A DNA stretch of 64,000 nucleotides. Source: Tupaia tana (Eukaryota > Chordata > Mammalia > Scandentia > Tupaiidae). How positions within the stretch are numbered: position 1 is the first letter of the stretch; each line of letters begins with the position of its first letter. The stretch covers positions 1-64,000 of the forward strand of contig JAKSZU010000275.1 of the NCBI GenBank assembly GCA_026018925.1. Reading direction: 5' to 3'. The position numbers and the translations under genes were made by a program. The notes beneath the pieces were generated by a model. It was not told the DNA's origin. It ran no database searches and saw only the letters and a list, made by a program, of their open reading frames with translations. Positions 23,601-35,104 of the stretch are shown here, piece by piece.

Positions 23601-26600
23601 GTTTTGTTAATAAGCCCTTCTGCTCCTTTCTCCCAGGCAGGAGAGTTGAGCCATTCTCTGAGAAGATTCCACATGGATACTGGGAACTAGATATTTCAGG
23701 GCACAGGCGAAATGAAGATTTTCTACTCATAATTCAGCCTCCAGCAAGCAAAGCTAGTTTGGTAGGGAGCCCCTCTGGCCTTCTATCCGTGTCTCTGTGT
23801 CTCTGAGGTCTCTGTCTCTCTCTGCTCCTGTCTCCTCATATTTTTTTGGTAATTTTTCCTTTTTACGATTTTTTTAAAGGTAGAATTTCTCTCTGGCTCT
23901 CACCTCCATCTTTTGTTTTGTTAATAAGCCCTTCTGCTCCTTTCTCCCAGGCAGGAGAGTTGAGCCATTCTCTGAGAAGATTCCACATGGATACTGGGAA
24001 CTAGATATTTCAGGGCACAGGCGAAATGAAGATTTTTCTACTCATAATTCAGCCTCCAGCAAGCAAAGCTAGTGTGGTAGGGAGCCCCTCTGGCCTTCTA
24101 TCCCTGTCTCTGTGTCTCTGAAGTCTCTGTCTCTCTCTGCTCCTGTCTCCTCAATATTTTTGGTAATTTTTCCTTTTTACGATTTTTTAAAAGGTAGAAT
24201 TTCTCTCTGGCTCTCAGCTCCATCTTTTGTTTTGTTAATAAGCCCTTCTGCTCCTTTCTCTCAGGCAGGAGAGTTGAGTCATTCTCTGAGAAGATTCCAC
24301 ATGGATACTGGGAACTAGATATTTCAGGGCACAGGTGAAATGAAGATTTTCTACTCATAATTCAGGCTCCAGCAAGCAAGCTAGTGTGGTAGGGAGCCCC
24401 TCAGGCCTTCTATCCCTGTCTCTGTGTCTCTTAGGTCTCTGTCGCTCTCTGCTCCTGTCTCCTCAATTTTTTTGATAATTTTTCCTTTTTACGATTTTTT
24501 TAAAGTTAGAATTTCTCTCTGGCTCTCAGCTCCATCTTTTGTTTTGTTAATAAGCCCTTCTGCTCCTTTCTCCCAGGCAGGAGAGTTGAGCCATTCTCTG
24601 AGAAGATTCCACATGGATACTGGGAACTAGATATTTCAGGGCACAGGCGAAATGAAGATTTTCTACTCATAATTCAGCCTCCAGCAAGCAAACCTAGTGT
24701 GGTAGGGAGCCCCTCTGGCCTTCTATCCCTGTCTCTCTGTCTCTGAGGTCTCTGTCTCTCTCTGCTCCTGTCTCCTCATTTTTTTTTGGTAATTTTTCCT
24801 TTTTACGATTTTTTTAAAGGTAGAATTTCTCTCTGGCTCTCAGCTACATCTTTTGTTTTGTTAATAAGCCCTTCTGCTCCTTTCTTCCAGGCAGGAGAGT
24901 TGAGCCATTCTCTGAGAAGATTCCACATGGATACTGGGAACTAGATATTTCAGGGCACAGGCGAAATGAAGATTTTTCTGCTCATAATTCAGCCTCCAGC
25001 AAGCAAAGCTAGTGTGGTAGGGAGCCCCTCTGGCCTTCTATCCCTGTCTCTCTGTCTCTGAGGTCTCTGTCTCTCTCTGCTCCTGTCTCCTCAATTTTTT
25101 TGGTAATTTTTCCTTTTTACGATTTTTTAAAAGGTAGAATTTCTCTCTGGCTCTCAGCTCCATCTTTTGTTTTGTTAATAAGCCCTTCTGCTCCTTTCTC
25201 TCAGGCAGGAGAGCTGAGTCATTCTCTGAGAAGATTCCACATGGATACTGGGAACTAGATATTTCAGGGCACAGGTGAAATGAAGATTTTCTACTCATAA
25301 TTCTGGCTCCAGCAAGCAAGCTAGTGTGGTAGGGAGCCCCTCTGGCCTTCTATCCCTGTCTCTGTGTCTCTGAGGTCTCTGTCGCTCTCTGCTCCTGTCT
25401 CCTCATTTTTTTTCATAATTTTTCCTTTTTACGATTTTTTTAAATTTAGAATTTCTCTCTGGCTCTCAGCTCCATCTTTCGTTTTGTTAATAAGCCCTTC
25501 TGCTCCTTTCTCCCAGGCAGGAGAGTTGAGCCATTCTCTGAGAAGATTCCACATGGATACTGGGAACTAGATATTTCAGGGCACAGGCGAAATGAAGATT
25601 TTCTACTCATAATTCAGCCTCCTGCAAGCAAAGCTTGTGTGGTAGGGAGCCCCTTTGGCCTTCTATCCCTGTCTCTGTGTCTCTGAGGTCTCTGTCTCTC
25701 TCTGCTCCTGTCTCCTCATATTTTTTTGGTAATTTTTCCTTTTTACGATTTTTTTAAAGGTAGAATTTCTCTCTGGCTCTCAGCTCCATCTTTTGTTTTG
25801 TTAATAAGCCCTTCTGCTCCTTTCTCCCAGGCAGGAGAGTTGAGCCATTCTCTGAGAAGATTCCACATGGATACTGGGAACTAGATATTTCAGGGCACAT
25901 GCGAAATGAAGATTTTCTACTCATGATTCAGCCTTCAGCAAGCAAAGCTAGTGTGGTAGGGAGCCCCTCTGGCCTTCTATCCCTGTCTCTGTGCTCTGAG
26001 GTCTCTGTCTCTCTCTTCTCCTGTCTCCTCATTTTTTTTGGCAATTTTTTCTTTTTACGATTTTTTAAAAGATATAATTTCTCTCTGGCTCTCAGCTCCA
26101 TCTTTTGTTTTGTTAATAAGCCCTTCTGCTCCTTTCTCCCAGGCAGGAGAGTTGAGCCATTCTCTGAGAAGATTCCACATGGATACTGGGAACTAGATAT
26201 TTCAGGGCACAGGCGAAATGAAGATTTTCTACTCATAATTCAGCCTCCAGCAAGCAAAGCTAGTGTGGTAGGGAGCCCCTCTGGCCTTCTATCCCTGTCT
26301 CTGTGTCTCTGAGGTCTCTGTCTCTCTCTGCTCCAGTCTCCTCATTTTTTTTTTGGTAATTTTTCCTTTTTACGATTTTTTTAAAGGTAGAATTTCTCTC
26401 TGGCTCTCAGCTCCATCTTTTGTTTTGTTAATAAGCCCTTCTGCTCCTTTCTCCCAGGCAGGAGAGTTGAGCCATTCTCTGAGAAGATTCCACATGGATA
26501 CTGGGAACTAGATATTTCAGGGCACAGGCGAAATGAAGATTTTCTACTCATAATTCAGCCTCCAGCAAGCAAAGCTAGTGTGGTAGGGAGCCCCTCTGGC

Positions 26601-26642
26601 CTTCTATCCCTGTCTCTGTGTCTCTGAGGTCTCTGTCTCTCT
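20687..26642. repeat. Nineteen-unit derivative of the higher-order repeat, copy B (5956 bp)
   Basis: The order is w x i j k l m n v, one further unit, t Q R z Q R b v s. Relative to copy A it keeps n and has an extra Q-R pair around z, which accounts for the three-unit difference (937 bp). The two Q-R pairs are 940 bp apart. The tail of R near 24690 carries the AACCTAGTG and CTGTCTCTCTGTC markers that in copy A belong to the t-z junction. The b-v-s end repeats copy A at 5956 bp, shown by HindIII sites at 19675 and 25631. Confidence 0.85.
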
Positions 26643-28211
26643 CTGCTCCTGTCTCCTCATTTTTTTGGTAATTTTTCCTTTTTACGATTTTTTTAAAGGT
26701 AGAATTTCTCTCTGGCTCTCAGCTCCATCTTTTGTTTTGTTAATAAGCCCTTCTGCTCCTTTCTCCCAGGCAGGAGAGTTGAGCCATTCTCTGAGAAGAT
26801 TCCACATGGATACTGGGAACTAGATATTTCAGGGCACAGGCGAAATGAAGATTTTCTACTCATAATTCAGCCTCCAGCAAGCAAAGCTAGTGTGGTAGGG
26901 AGCCCCTCTGGCCTTCTATCGCTGTCTCTGTGTCTCTGAGGTCTCTGTCTCTCTCTGCTCCTGTCTCCTCTTTATTATTTTGGTAATTTTTACTTTTTAT
27001 GATTTTTTTAAAGGTAGAATTTCTCTCTGGCTCTCAGCTCCATCTTTTGTTTTGTTAATAAGCCCTTCTGCTCCTTTCTCCCAGGCAGGAGAGTTGAGCC
27101 ATTCTCTGACAAGATTCCACATGGATACTGGGAACTAGATATTTCAGGGCACAGGCGAAATGAAGATTTTCTACTCATAATTCAGCCTCCAGCAAGCAAA
27201 GCTAGTGTGGTAGGGAGCCCCTCTGGCCTTCTATCCGTGTCTCTGTGTCTCTGAGGTCTCTGTCTCTCTCTGCTCCTGTCTCCTCATATTTTTTTGGTAA
27301 TTTTCACTTTTTACGATTTTTTTAAAGGTAGAATTTCTCTCTGGCTCTCAGCTCCATCTTTTGTTTTGTAAATAAGCCCTTCTGCTCCTTTCTCCCAGGC
27401 AGGAGAGTTGAGCCATTCTCTGAGAAGATTCCACATGGATACTGGGAACTAGATATTTCAGGGCACAGGCGAAATGAAGATTTTCTACTCATAATTCAGC
27501 CTCCAGCAAGCAAACCTAGTGTGGGAGGGAGCCCCTCTGGCCTTCTATCCCTGTCTCTGTGTCTCTGAGGACTCTGTCTCTCTCTGCTCCTGTCTCCTCA
27601 TTTTTTTTTGGTAATTTTTCCTTTTTACGATTTTTATAAAGGGAGAATTTCTCTCTGGCTCTCAGCTACATCTTTTGTTTTGTTAATAAGCCCTTCTGCT
27701 CCTTTCTCCCAGGCAGGAGAGTTGAGCCATTCTCTGAGAAGATTCCACATGGATACTGGGAACTAGATATTTCAGGGCACAGGCGAAATGAAGATTTTTC
27801 TACTCATAATTCAGCCTCCAGCAAGCAAAGCTAGTGTGGTAGGGAGCCCCTCTGGCCTTCTATCCCTGTCTCTGTGTCTCTGAAGCCTCTGCCTCTCTCT
27901 GCTCCTGTCTCCTCAATTTTTTTGGTAATTTTTCCTTTTTACGATTTTTTAAAAGGTAGAATTTCTCTCTGGCTCTCAGCTCCATCTTTTGTTTTGTTAA
28001 TAAGCCCTTCTGCTCCTTTCTCTCAGGCAGGAGAGTTGAGTCATTCTCTGAGAAGATTCCACATGCATACTGGGAACTAGATATTTCAGGGCACAGGCGA
28101 AATGAAGATTTTCTACTCATAATTCAGCCTCCAGCAAGCAAAGCTAGTGTGGTAGGGAGCCCCTCTGGCCTTCTATCCCTGTCTCTGTGTCTCTGAGGTC
28201 TCTGTCTCTCT
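26643..28211. repeat. Truncated third higher-order repeat, copy C (w x t z Q)
   Basis: Five units start as copies A and B do (w, then x with TTTATTATTTTGG near 26972) but pass straight to t, z and Q. Units i to v are missing. Because x occurs twice in copy A (near 15990 and 18190), exchange between the two x-like units would remove exactly seven units and give this order. Q here has CATGCATACTGG and GAAGCCTCTGCC. After Q comes u, a type otherwise found at 8148 and 10655. Confidence 0.75.
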
Positions 28212-29778
28212 CTGCTCCTGTCTCCTCAATTTTTTTGGTAATTTTTCCTTTTTACGATTTTTTTAAAGGTAAAATTTCTCCCTGGCTCTCAGCTCCATCT
28301 TTTGTTTTGTTAATAAGCCCTTCTGCTCCTTTCTCCCAGGCAGGAGAGTTGAGCCATTCTCTGAGAAGATTCCACATGGATACTGGGAACTAGATATTTC
28401 AGGGCACAGGCGAAATGAAGATTTTCTACTCATAATTCAGCCTCCAGCAAGCAAAGCTAGTGTGGTAGGGAGCCCCTCTGGCCTTCTATCCGTGTCTCGG
28501 TGTCTCTGAGGTCTCTGTCTCTCTCTGCTCCTGTCTCCTCATTTTTTTGGTAATTTTTCCTTTTTACGATTTTTTTAAAGGTAGAATTTCTCTCTGGCTC
28601 TCAGCTCCATCTTTTGTTTTGTTAATAAGCCCTTCTGCTCCTTTCTCCCAGGCAGGAGAGTTGAGCCATTCTCTGAGAATATTCCACATGGATACTGGGA
28701 ACTAGATATTTCAGGGCACAGGCGAAATGAAGATTTTCTACTCATAATTCAGCCTCCAGCAAGCAAAGCTAGTGTGGTAGGGAGCCCCTCTGACCTTCTA
28801 TCCGTGTCTCTGTGTCTCTGAGATCTCTGTCTCTCTGCTCCTGTCTCCTCATTTTTTTTTGGTAATTTTTCCTTTTTACGATTTTTTTAAAGGTAGAATT
28901 TCTCTCTGGCTCTCAGCTCCATCTTTTGTTTTGTGAATAAGCCCTTCTGCTCCTTTCTCCCAGGCAGGAGAGTTGAGCCATTCTCTGAGAAGATTCCACA
29001 TGGTTACTGGGAACTAGATATTTCAGGACACAGGCGATATGAAGATTTTTCTACTCATAATTCAGCCTCCAGCCAGCAAAGCTAGTGTGGTAGGGAGCCC
29101 CTCTGACCTTCTATCCCTGTCTCTGTGTCTCTGAGATCTCTGTCTCTCTCTGCTCCTGTCTCCTCATTTTTTTTTTGGTAATTTTTCCTTTTTACGATTT
29201 TTTAAAAGGTAGAATTTCTCTCTGGCTCTCTGCTCCATCTTTTGTTTTGTTAATAAGCCCTTCTGCTCCTTTCTCCCAGGCAGGAGAGTTGAGTCATTCT
29301 CTGAGAAGATTCCACATGGATACTGGGAACTAGATATTTCAGGACACAGGCGATATGAAGATTTTCTACTCATAATTCAGCCTCCAGCAAGCAAAGCTAG
29401 TGTGGTAGGGAGCCCCTCTGGCCTTCTATCGCTGTCTCTGTGTCTCTGAGGTCTCTGTCTCTCTCTGCTCCTGTCTCCTCTTTTTTTTTTGGTAATTTTT
29501 CCTTTTTACGATTTTTTAAAAGGTAGAATTTCTCTCTGGCTCTCAGCTCCATCTTTTGTTTTGTTAATAAGCCCTTCTGCTCCTTTCTCTCAGGCAGGAG
29601 AGTTGAGCCATTCTCTGAGAAGATTCCACATGGATACTGGGAACTAGATATTTCAGGGCACAGGCGAAATGAAGATTTTCTACTCATAATTTAGCCTCCA
29701 GCAAGCAAAGCTAGTGTGGTAGGGAGCCCCTCTGGCCTTCTATCGCTGTCTCTGTGTCTCTGAGGTCTCTGTCTCTCT
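28212..29778. repeat. Five mixed units u and relatives
   Basis: The first unit shares AAAGGTAAAATTTC and CTCCCTGGC with the u unit at 8148, 64 units away. Later units share CATGGTTACTGG, CAGGACACAGG, GCGATATGAAG, CCAGCCAGC and CTCTGACC with the five-unit duplication at 42910-46039, in a different arrangement. GCGATATG appears twice here (near 29034 and 29350). This looks like a mosaic at the border between the left and right variant pools. Confidence 0.7.
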
Positions 29779-32700
29779 CTGCTCCTGTCTCCTCTTTTTA
29801 TTTTGGTAATTTTTACTTTTTATGATTTTTTTAAAATGTAGAATTTCTCTCTGGCTCTCAGCTCCATCTTTTGTTTTGTTAATCAGCCCTTCTGCTCCTT
29901 TCTCCCAGGCAGGAGAGTTGAGCCATTCTCTGAGAAGATTCCACATGGATACTGGGAACTAGATATTTCAGGGCACAGGCGAAATGAAGATTTTCTACTC
30001 ATAATTAAGCCTCCAGAAAGCAAAGCTAGTGTGGTAGGGAGCCCCTCTGGCCTTCTATCCGCTGTCTCTGTGTCTCTGAGGTCTCTGTCTCTCTCTGCTC
30101 CTGTCTCCTCATATTTTTTGGTAATTTTTCCTTTTTACGATTTTTTTAAAGGTAGAATTTCTCTCTGGCTCTCAGCTCCATCTTTTGTTTTGTTAATAAG
30201 CCCTTCTGCTCCTTTCTCCCAGGCAGGAGAGTTGAGCCATTCCTGAGAAGATTCCACATGGATACTGGGAACTAGATATTTCAGGGAACAGGCGAAATGA
30301 AGATTTTCTACTCATAATTCAGCCTCCAGCAAGCAAAGCTAGTGTGGTAGGGAGCCCCTCTGGCCTTCTATCCCTGTCTCTGTGTCTCTGAGATCTCTAT
30401 CTCTCTCTGCTCCTGTCTCCTCATTTTTTTTTGGTAATTTTTCCTTTTTACGATTTTTTTAAAGGTAGAATTTCTCTCTGGCTCTCAGCTCCATCTTTTG
30501 TTTTGTTAATAAGCCCTTCTGCTCCTTGCTCCCAGGCAGGAGAGTTGAGCCATTCTCTGAGAAGATTCCACATGGACTGGGAACTAGATATTTCAGGGCA
30601 CAGGCGAAATGAAGATTTTTCTACTCATAATTCAGCCTCCAGCAAGCAAAGCTAGTGTGGTAGGGAGCCCCTCTGGCCTTCTATCCATGTCTCTGTGTCT
30701 CTGAGGTCTCTGTCTCTCTCTGCTCCTGTCTCCTCAATTTTTTTGGTAATTTTTCCTTTTTACGATGTTTTAAAAGGTAGAATTTCTCTCTGGCTCTCTG
30801 CTCCATCTTTTGTTTTGTTAATAAGCCCTTCTGCTCCTTTCTCTCAGGCAGGAGAGTTGAGTCATTCTCTGAGAAGATTCCACATGGATACTGGGAACTA
30901 GATATTTCAGGACACAGGCGAAATGAAGATTTTCTACTCATAATTCAGCCTCCAGCAAGCAAAGCTAGTGTGGTAGGGAGCCCCTCTGGCCTTCTATCCC
31001 TGTCTCTGTGTCTCTGAGGTCTCTGTCGCTCTCTGCTCCTGTCTCCACATTTTTTTGGTAATTTATCCTTTTACGATTTTTTTAAAGGTAGAATTTCTCT
31101 CTGGCTCTCAGCTCCATCTTTTGTTTTGTTAATAAGCCCTTCTGCTCCTTTCTCCCAGGCAGGAGAGATGAGCCATTATCTGAGAAGATTCCACATGGAT
31201 ACTGGGAACTAGATATTTCAGGGCACAGGCGAAATGCAGATTTTCTACTCATAATTCAGCCTGCAGCAAGAAAAGCTAGTGTGGTAGGGAGCCCCTCTGG
31301 CCTTCTATCCCTGTCTCTGTGTCTCTGAGGTCTCTGTATCTCTCTGCTCCTGTCTCCTCATTTTTTTTTTGGTAATTTTTCCTTTTTATGATTTTTTTAA
31401 AGGTAGAATTTCTCTCTGGCTCTCAGCTCCATCTTTTCTTTTGTTAATAAGCCCTTCTTCTCCTTTCTCCCTGGCAGGAGAGTTGAGTCATTCTCTGAGA
31501 AGATTCCACATGGATACTGGGAACTAGATATTTCAGGGCGCAGGCGAAATGAAGATTTTCTACTCATAATTCAGCCTCCAGCAAGCAAAGCTAGTGTGGT
31601 AGGGAGCCCCTCTGGCCTTCTATCCTTGTCTCTGTGTCTCTGAGGTCTCTGTCTCTCTCTGCTCCTGTCTCCTCATATTTTTTTGGTAATTTTTCCTTTT
31701 TACGATTTTTTTAAAGGTAGAATTTCTCTCTGGCTCTCAGCTCCATCTTTTGTTTTGTTAATAAGCCCTTCTGTTCCTTTCTCCCAGGCAGGAGAGTTGA
31801 GCCATTCTCTGAGAAGTTTCCACATGGATACTGGGAACTAGATATTTCAGGGCACAGGCGAAATGAAGATTTTCTACTCATAATTCAGCCTCCAGCAAGC
31901 AAAGCTAGTGTGGTAGGGAGCCCCTCTGGCCTTCTATCCCTGTCTCTGTGTCTCTGAGGTCTCTGTCTCTCTTTGCTCTTGTCTCCTCATATTTTTTTGG
32001 TAATTTTTCCTTTTTAAGATTTTTTTAAAGGTAGAAGTTCTCTCTGGCTCTCAGCTCCATCTTTTGTTTTGTTAATAAGCCCTTCTGCTCCTTTCTCCCA
32101 GGCAGGAGAGTTGAGCCATTTTCTGAGAAGATTCCACATGGATACTGGGAACTAGATATTTCAGGGCACAGGCGAAATGAAGATTTTCTACTCATAATTC
32201 AGCCTCCAGCAAGCAAAGCTAGTGTGGTAGGGAGCCCCTCTGGACTTCTATCCCTGTCTCTGTGTCTCTGAGGTCTCTGTCTCTCTCTGCTCCTGTCTCT
32301 TCATTTTTTTTTTTGTAATTTTTCCTTTTTACGATTTTTTTAAAGGTAGAATTTCTCTCTGGCTCTCAGCTCCATCTTTTGTTTTGTTAATAAGCCCTTC
32401 TGCTCCTTTCTCCCAGGCAGGAGAGTTGAGCCATTCTCTGAGAAGATTCCACATGGATACTGGGAACTAGGTATTTCAGGGCACAGGCGAAATGCAGATT
32501 TTCTACTCATAATTCAGCCTCCAGCAAGCAAAGCTAGTGTGGTAGGGAGCCCCTCTGGCCTTCTATCCCTGTCTCTGTGTCTCTGAGGTCTCTGTCTCTC
32601 TCTGCTCCTGTCTCCTCATTTTTTTTGGTAATTTTTCCTTTTTACGATTTTTTTAACGGTAGAATTTCTCTCTGGCTCTCAGCTCCATCTTTTGTTTTGT

Positions 32701-32914
32701 TAATAAGCCCTTCTGCTCCTTTCTCCCAGGCAGGAGAGTTGAGCCATTCTCTGAGAAGATTCCACATGGATACTGGGAACTAGATATTTCAGGGCACAGG
32801 CGAAATGAAGATTTTCTACTCATAATTCAGCCTCCAGCAAGCAAAGCTAGTGTGGTAGGGAGCCCCTCTGGCCTTCTATCCGTGTCTCTGTGTCTCTGAG
32901 GTCTCTGTCTCTCT
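29779..32914. repeat. Ten-unit block, copy 1 (partner at 46040-49174)
   Basis: The ten units include an x-like unit with AATCAGCCC (29881), a unit with CATATTTTTTGG and the shortened dyad, one with the 2-bp deletion CATGGACTGGG (30571), the e-a-f-g-h series (e at 30720), and unit O with TTTTAACGGTAG. The partner block has all of these at an offset of 16,259-16,261 bp. The e-a-f-g-h order also matches 2202-3762 and 11910-13473. Confidence 0.85.
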
Positions 32915-33228
32915 CTGCTCCTGTCTCCTCATATTTTTTTGGTAATTTTTCCTTTTTACGATTTTTTTAAAGGTAGAATTTCTCTCTGGCTCTCAGCTCC
33001 ATCTTTTGTTTTGTTAATAAGCCCTTCTGCTCCTTTCTCCCAGGCAGGAGAGTTGAGCCATTCTCTGAGAAGATTCCACATGGATACTGGGAACTAGATA
33101 TTTCAGGGCACAGGCGAAATGAAGATTTTCTACTCATAATTCAGCCTCCAGCAAGCAAAGCTAGTGTGGTAGGGAGCCCCTCTGGACTTCTATCCCTGTC
33201 TCCGTGTCTCTGAGGTCTCTGTCTCTCT
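32915..33228. repeat. Single unit with CATATTTTTTT
   Basis: One near-common unit with the b-like CATATTTTTTT and CCGTGTCTC before its boundary separates O from P. In the partner region at 49175 a unit of type S stands here instead, which marks the right end of the 16.26 kb-spaced homology. Confidence 0.8.
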
Positions 33229-35104
33229 CTGCTACTGTCTCCTCATTTTTTTTTGGTAATTTTTCTTTTTACGATTTTTTTAAAGGTAGAATTTCTCTCT
33301 GGCTCTCAGCTACATCTTTTGTTTTGTTAATAAGCCCTTCTGCTCCTTTCTCCCAGGCAGGAGAGTTGAGCCATTCTCTGAGAAGATTCCACATGGATAC
33401 TGGGAACTAGATATTTCAGGGCACAGGCGAAATGAAGATTTTTCTACTCATAATTCAGCCTCCAGCAAGCAAAGCTAGTGTGGTAGGGAGCCCCTCTGGC
33501 CTTCTATCCCTGTCTGTGTGTCTCCGAAGTCTCTGTCTCTCTCTGCTCCTGTCTCCTCAATTTTTTTGGTAATTTTTCCTTTTTACGATTTTTTAAAAGG
33601 TAGAATTTCTCTCTGGCTCTCAGCTCCATCTTTTGTTTTGTTAATAAGCCCTTCTGCTCCTTTCTCTCAGGCAGGAGAGTTGAGTCATTCTCTGAGAAGA
33701 TTCCACATGGATACTGGGAACTAGATATTTCAGGGCACAGGTGAAATGAAGATTTTCTACTCATAATTCAGGCTCCAGCAAGCAAGCTAGTGTGGTAGGG
33801 AGCCCCTCTGGCCTTCTATCCCTGTCTCTGTGTCTCTGAGGTCTCTGTCGTTCTCTGCTCCTGTCTCCTCATTTTTTTTGATAATTTTTCCTTTTTACGA
33901 TTATTTTAAAGTTAGAATTTCTCTCTGGCTCTCAGCTCCATCTTTTGTTTTGTTAATAAGCCCTTCTGCTCCTTTCTCCCAGGCAGGAGAGTTGAGCCAT
34001 TCTCTGAGAATATTCCACATGGATACTGGGAACTAGATATTTCAGGGCACAGGCGAAATGAAGATTTTCTACTCATAATTCAGCCTCCAGCAAGCAAAGC
34101 TAGTGTGGTAGGGAGCCCCTCTGGCCTTCTATCCGTGTCTCTGTGTCTCTGAGGTCTCTGTCTCTCTCAGCTCCTGTCTCCTCATTTTTTTTGGTAATTT
34201 TTCCTTTTTACGATTTTTTTAAAGGTAGAATTTCTCTCTGGCTCTCAGCTCCATCTTTTGTTTTGTTAATAAGCCCTTCTGCTCCTTTCTCCCAGGCAGG
34301 AGAGTTGAGCCATTCCTGAGAAGATTCCACATGGATACTGGTAACTAGATATTTCAGGGCACAGGCGAAATGAAGATTTTCTACTCATAATTCAGCCTCC
34401 AGCAAGCAAAGCTAGTGTGGTAGGGAGCCCCTCTGGCCTTCTATCCCTGTCTCTGTGTCTCTGAGGTCTCTGTATCTCTCTGCTCCTGTCTCCTCATTTT
34501 TTTTTGGTAATTTTTCCTTTTTACGATTTTTTTAAAGGTAGAATTTCTCTCTGGCTCTCAGCTCCATCTTTTGTTTTGTTAAAAAGCCCTTCTGCTCCTT
34601 TCTCCCAGGCAGGAGAGTTGAGCCATTCTCTGAGAAGATTCCACATGGATACTGGGAACTAGATATTTCAGGGCACAGGCGAAATGAAGATTTTCTACTC
34701 ATAAATCAGCCTCCAGCAAGCAAAGCTAGTGTGGTAGGGAGCCCCTCTGGCCTTCTATCCCTGTCTCTGTGTCTCTGAGGTCTCTGTGTCTCTCTGCTCC
34801 TGTCTCCTCATTTTTTTTGGTAATTTTTCCTTTTTACGATTTTTTAAGGGTAGAATTTTCTCTGGCTCTCAGCTCCATCTTTTGTTTTGTTAATAAGCCC
34901 TTCTGCTCCTTTCTCCCAGGCAGGAGAGTTGAGCCATTCTCTGAGAAGATTCCACATGGATACTGGGAACTAGATATTTCAGGGCACAGGCGAAATGAAG
35001 ATTTTCTACTCATAATTCAGCCTCCAGCAAGCAAAGCTAGTGTGGTAGGGAGCCCCTCTGGACTTCTATCCCTGTCTCCGTGTCTCTGAGGTCTCTGTCT
35101 CTCT
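33229..35104. repeat. Six-unit block P Q R S T U (1876 bp)
   Basis: P has GGACTTC, TCTGCTACTGTC and CAGCTACATC; Q has GTCTGTGTGTCTCCGAAG; R has TTGATAATTT and TTATTTTAAAGTTAG; S has CTCTCAGCTCCTG, TTCCTGAG and ACTGGTAACTAG; T has TGTATCTC and GTTAAAAAGCCC; U has CTGTGTCTCTCTGC and AAGGGTAGAATTTTC. P to S follow again immediately downstream at an offset of 1876 bp. Q and R are the same types seen in the sixteen-unit repeat of the middle region. Confidence 0.85.
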
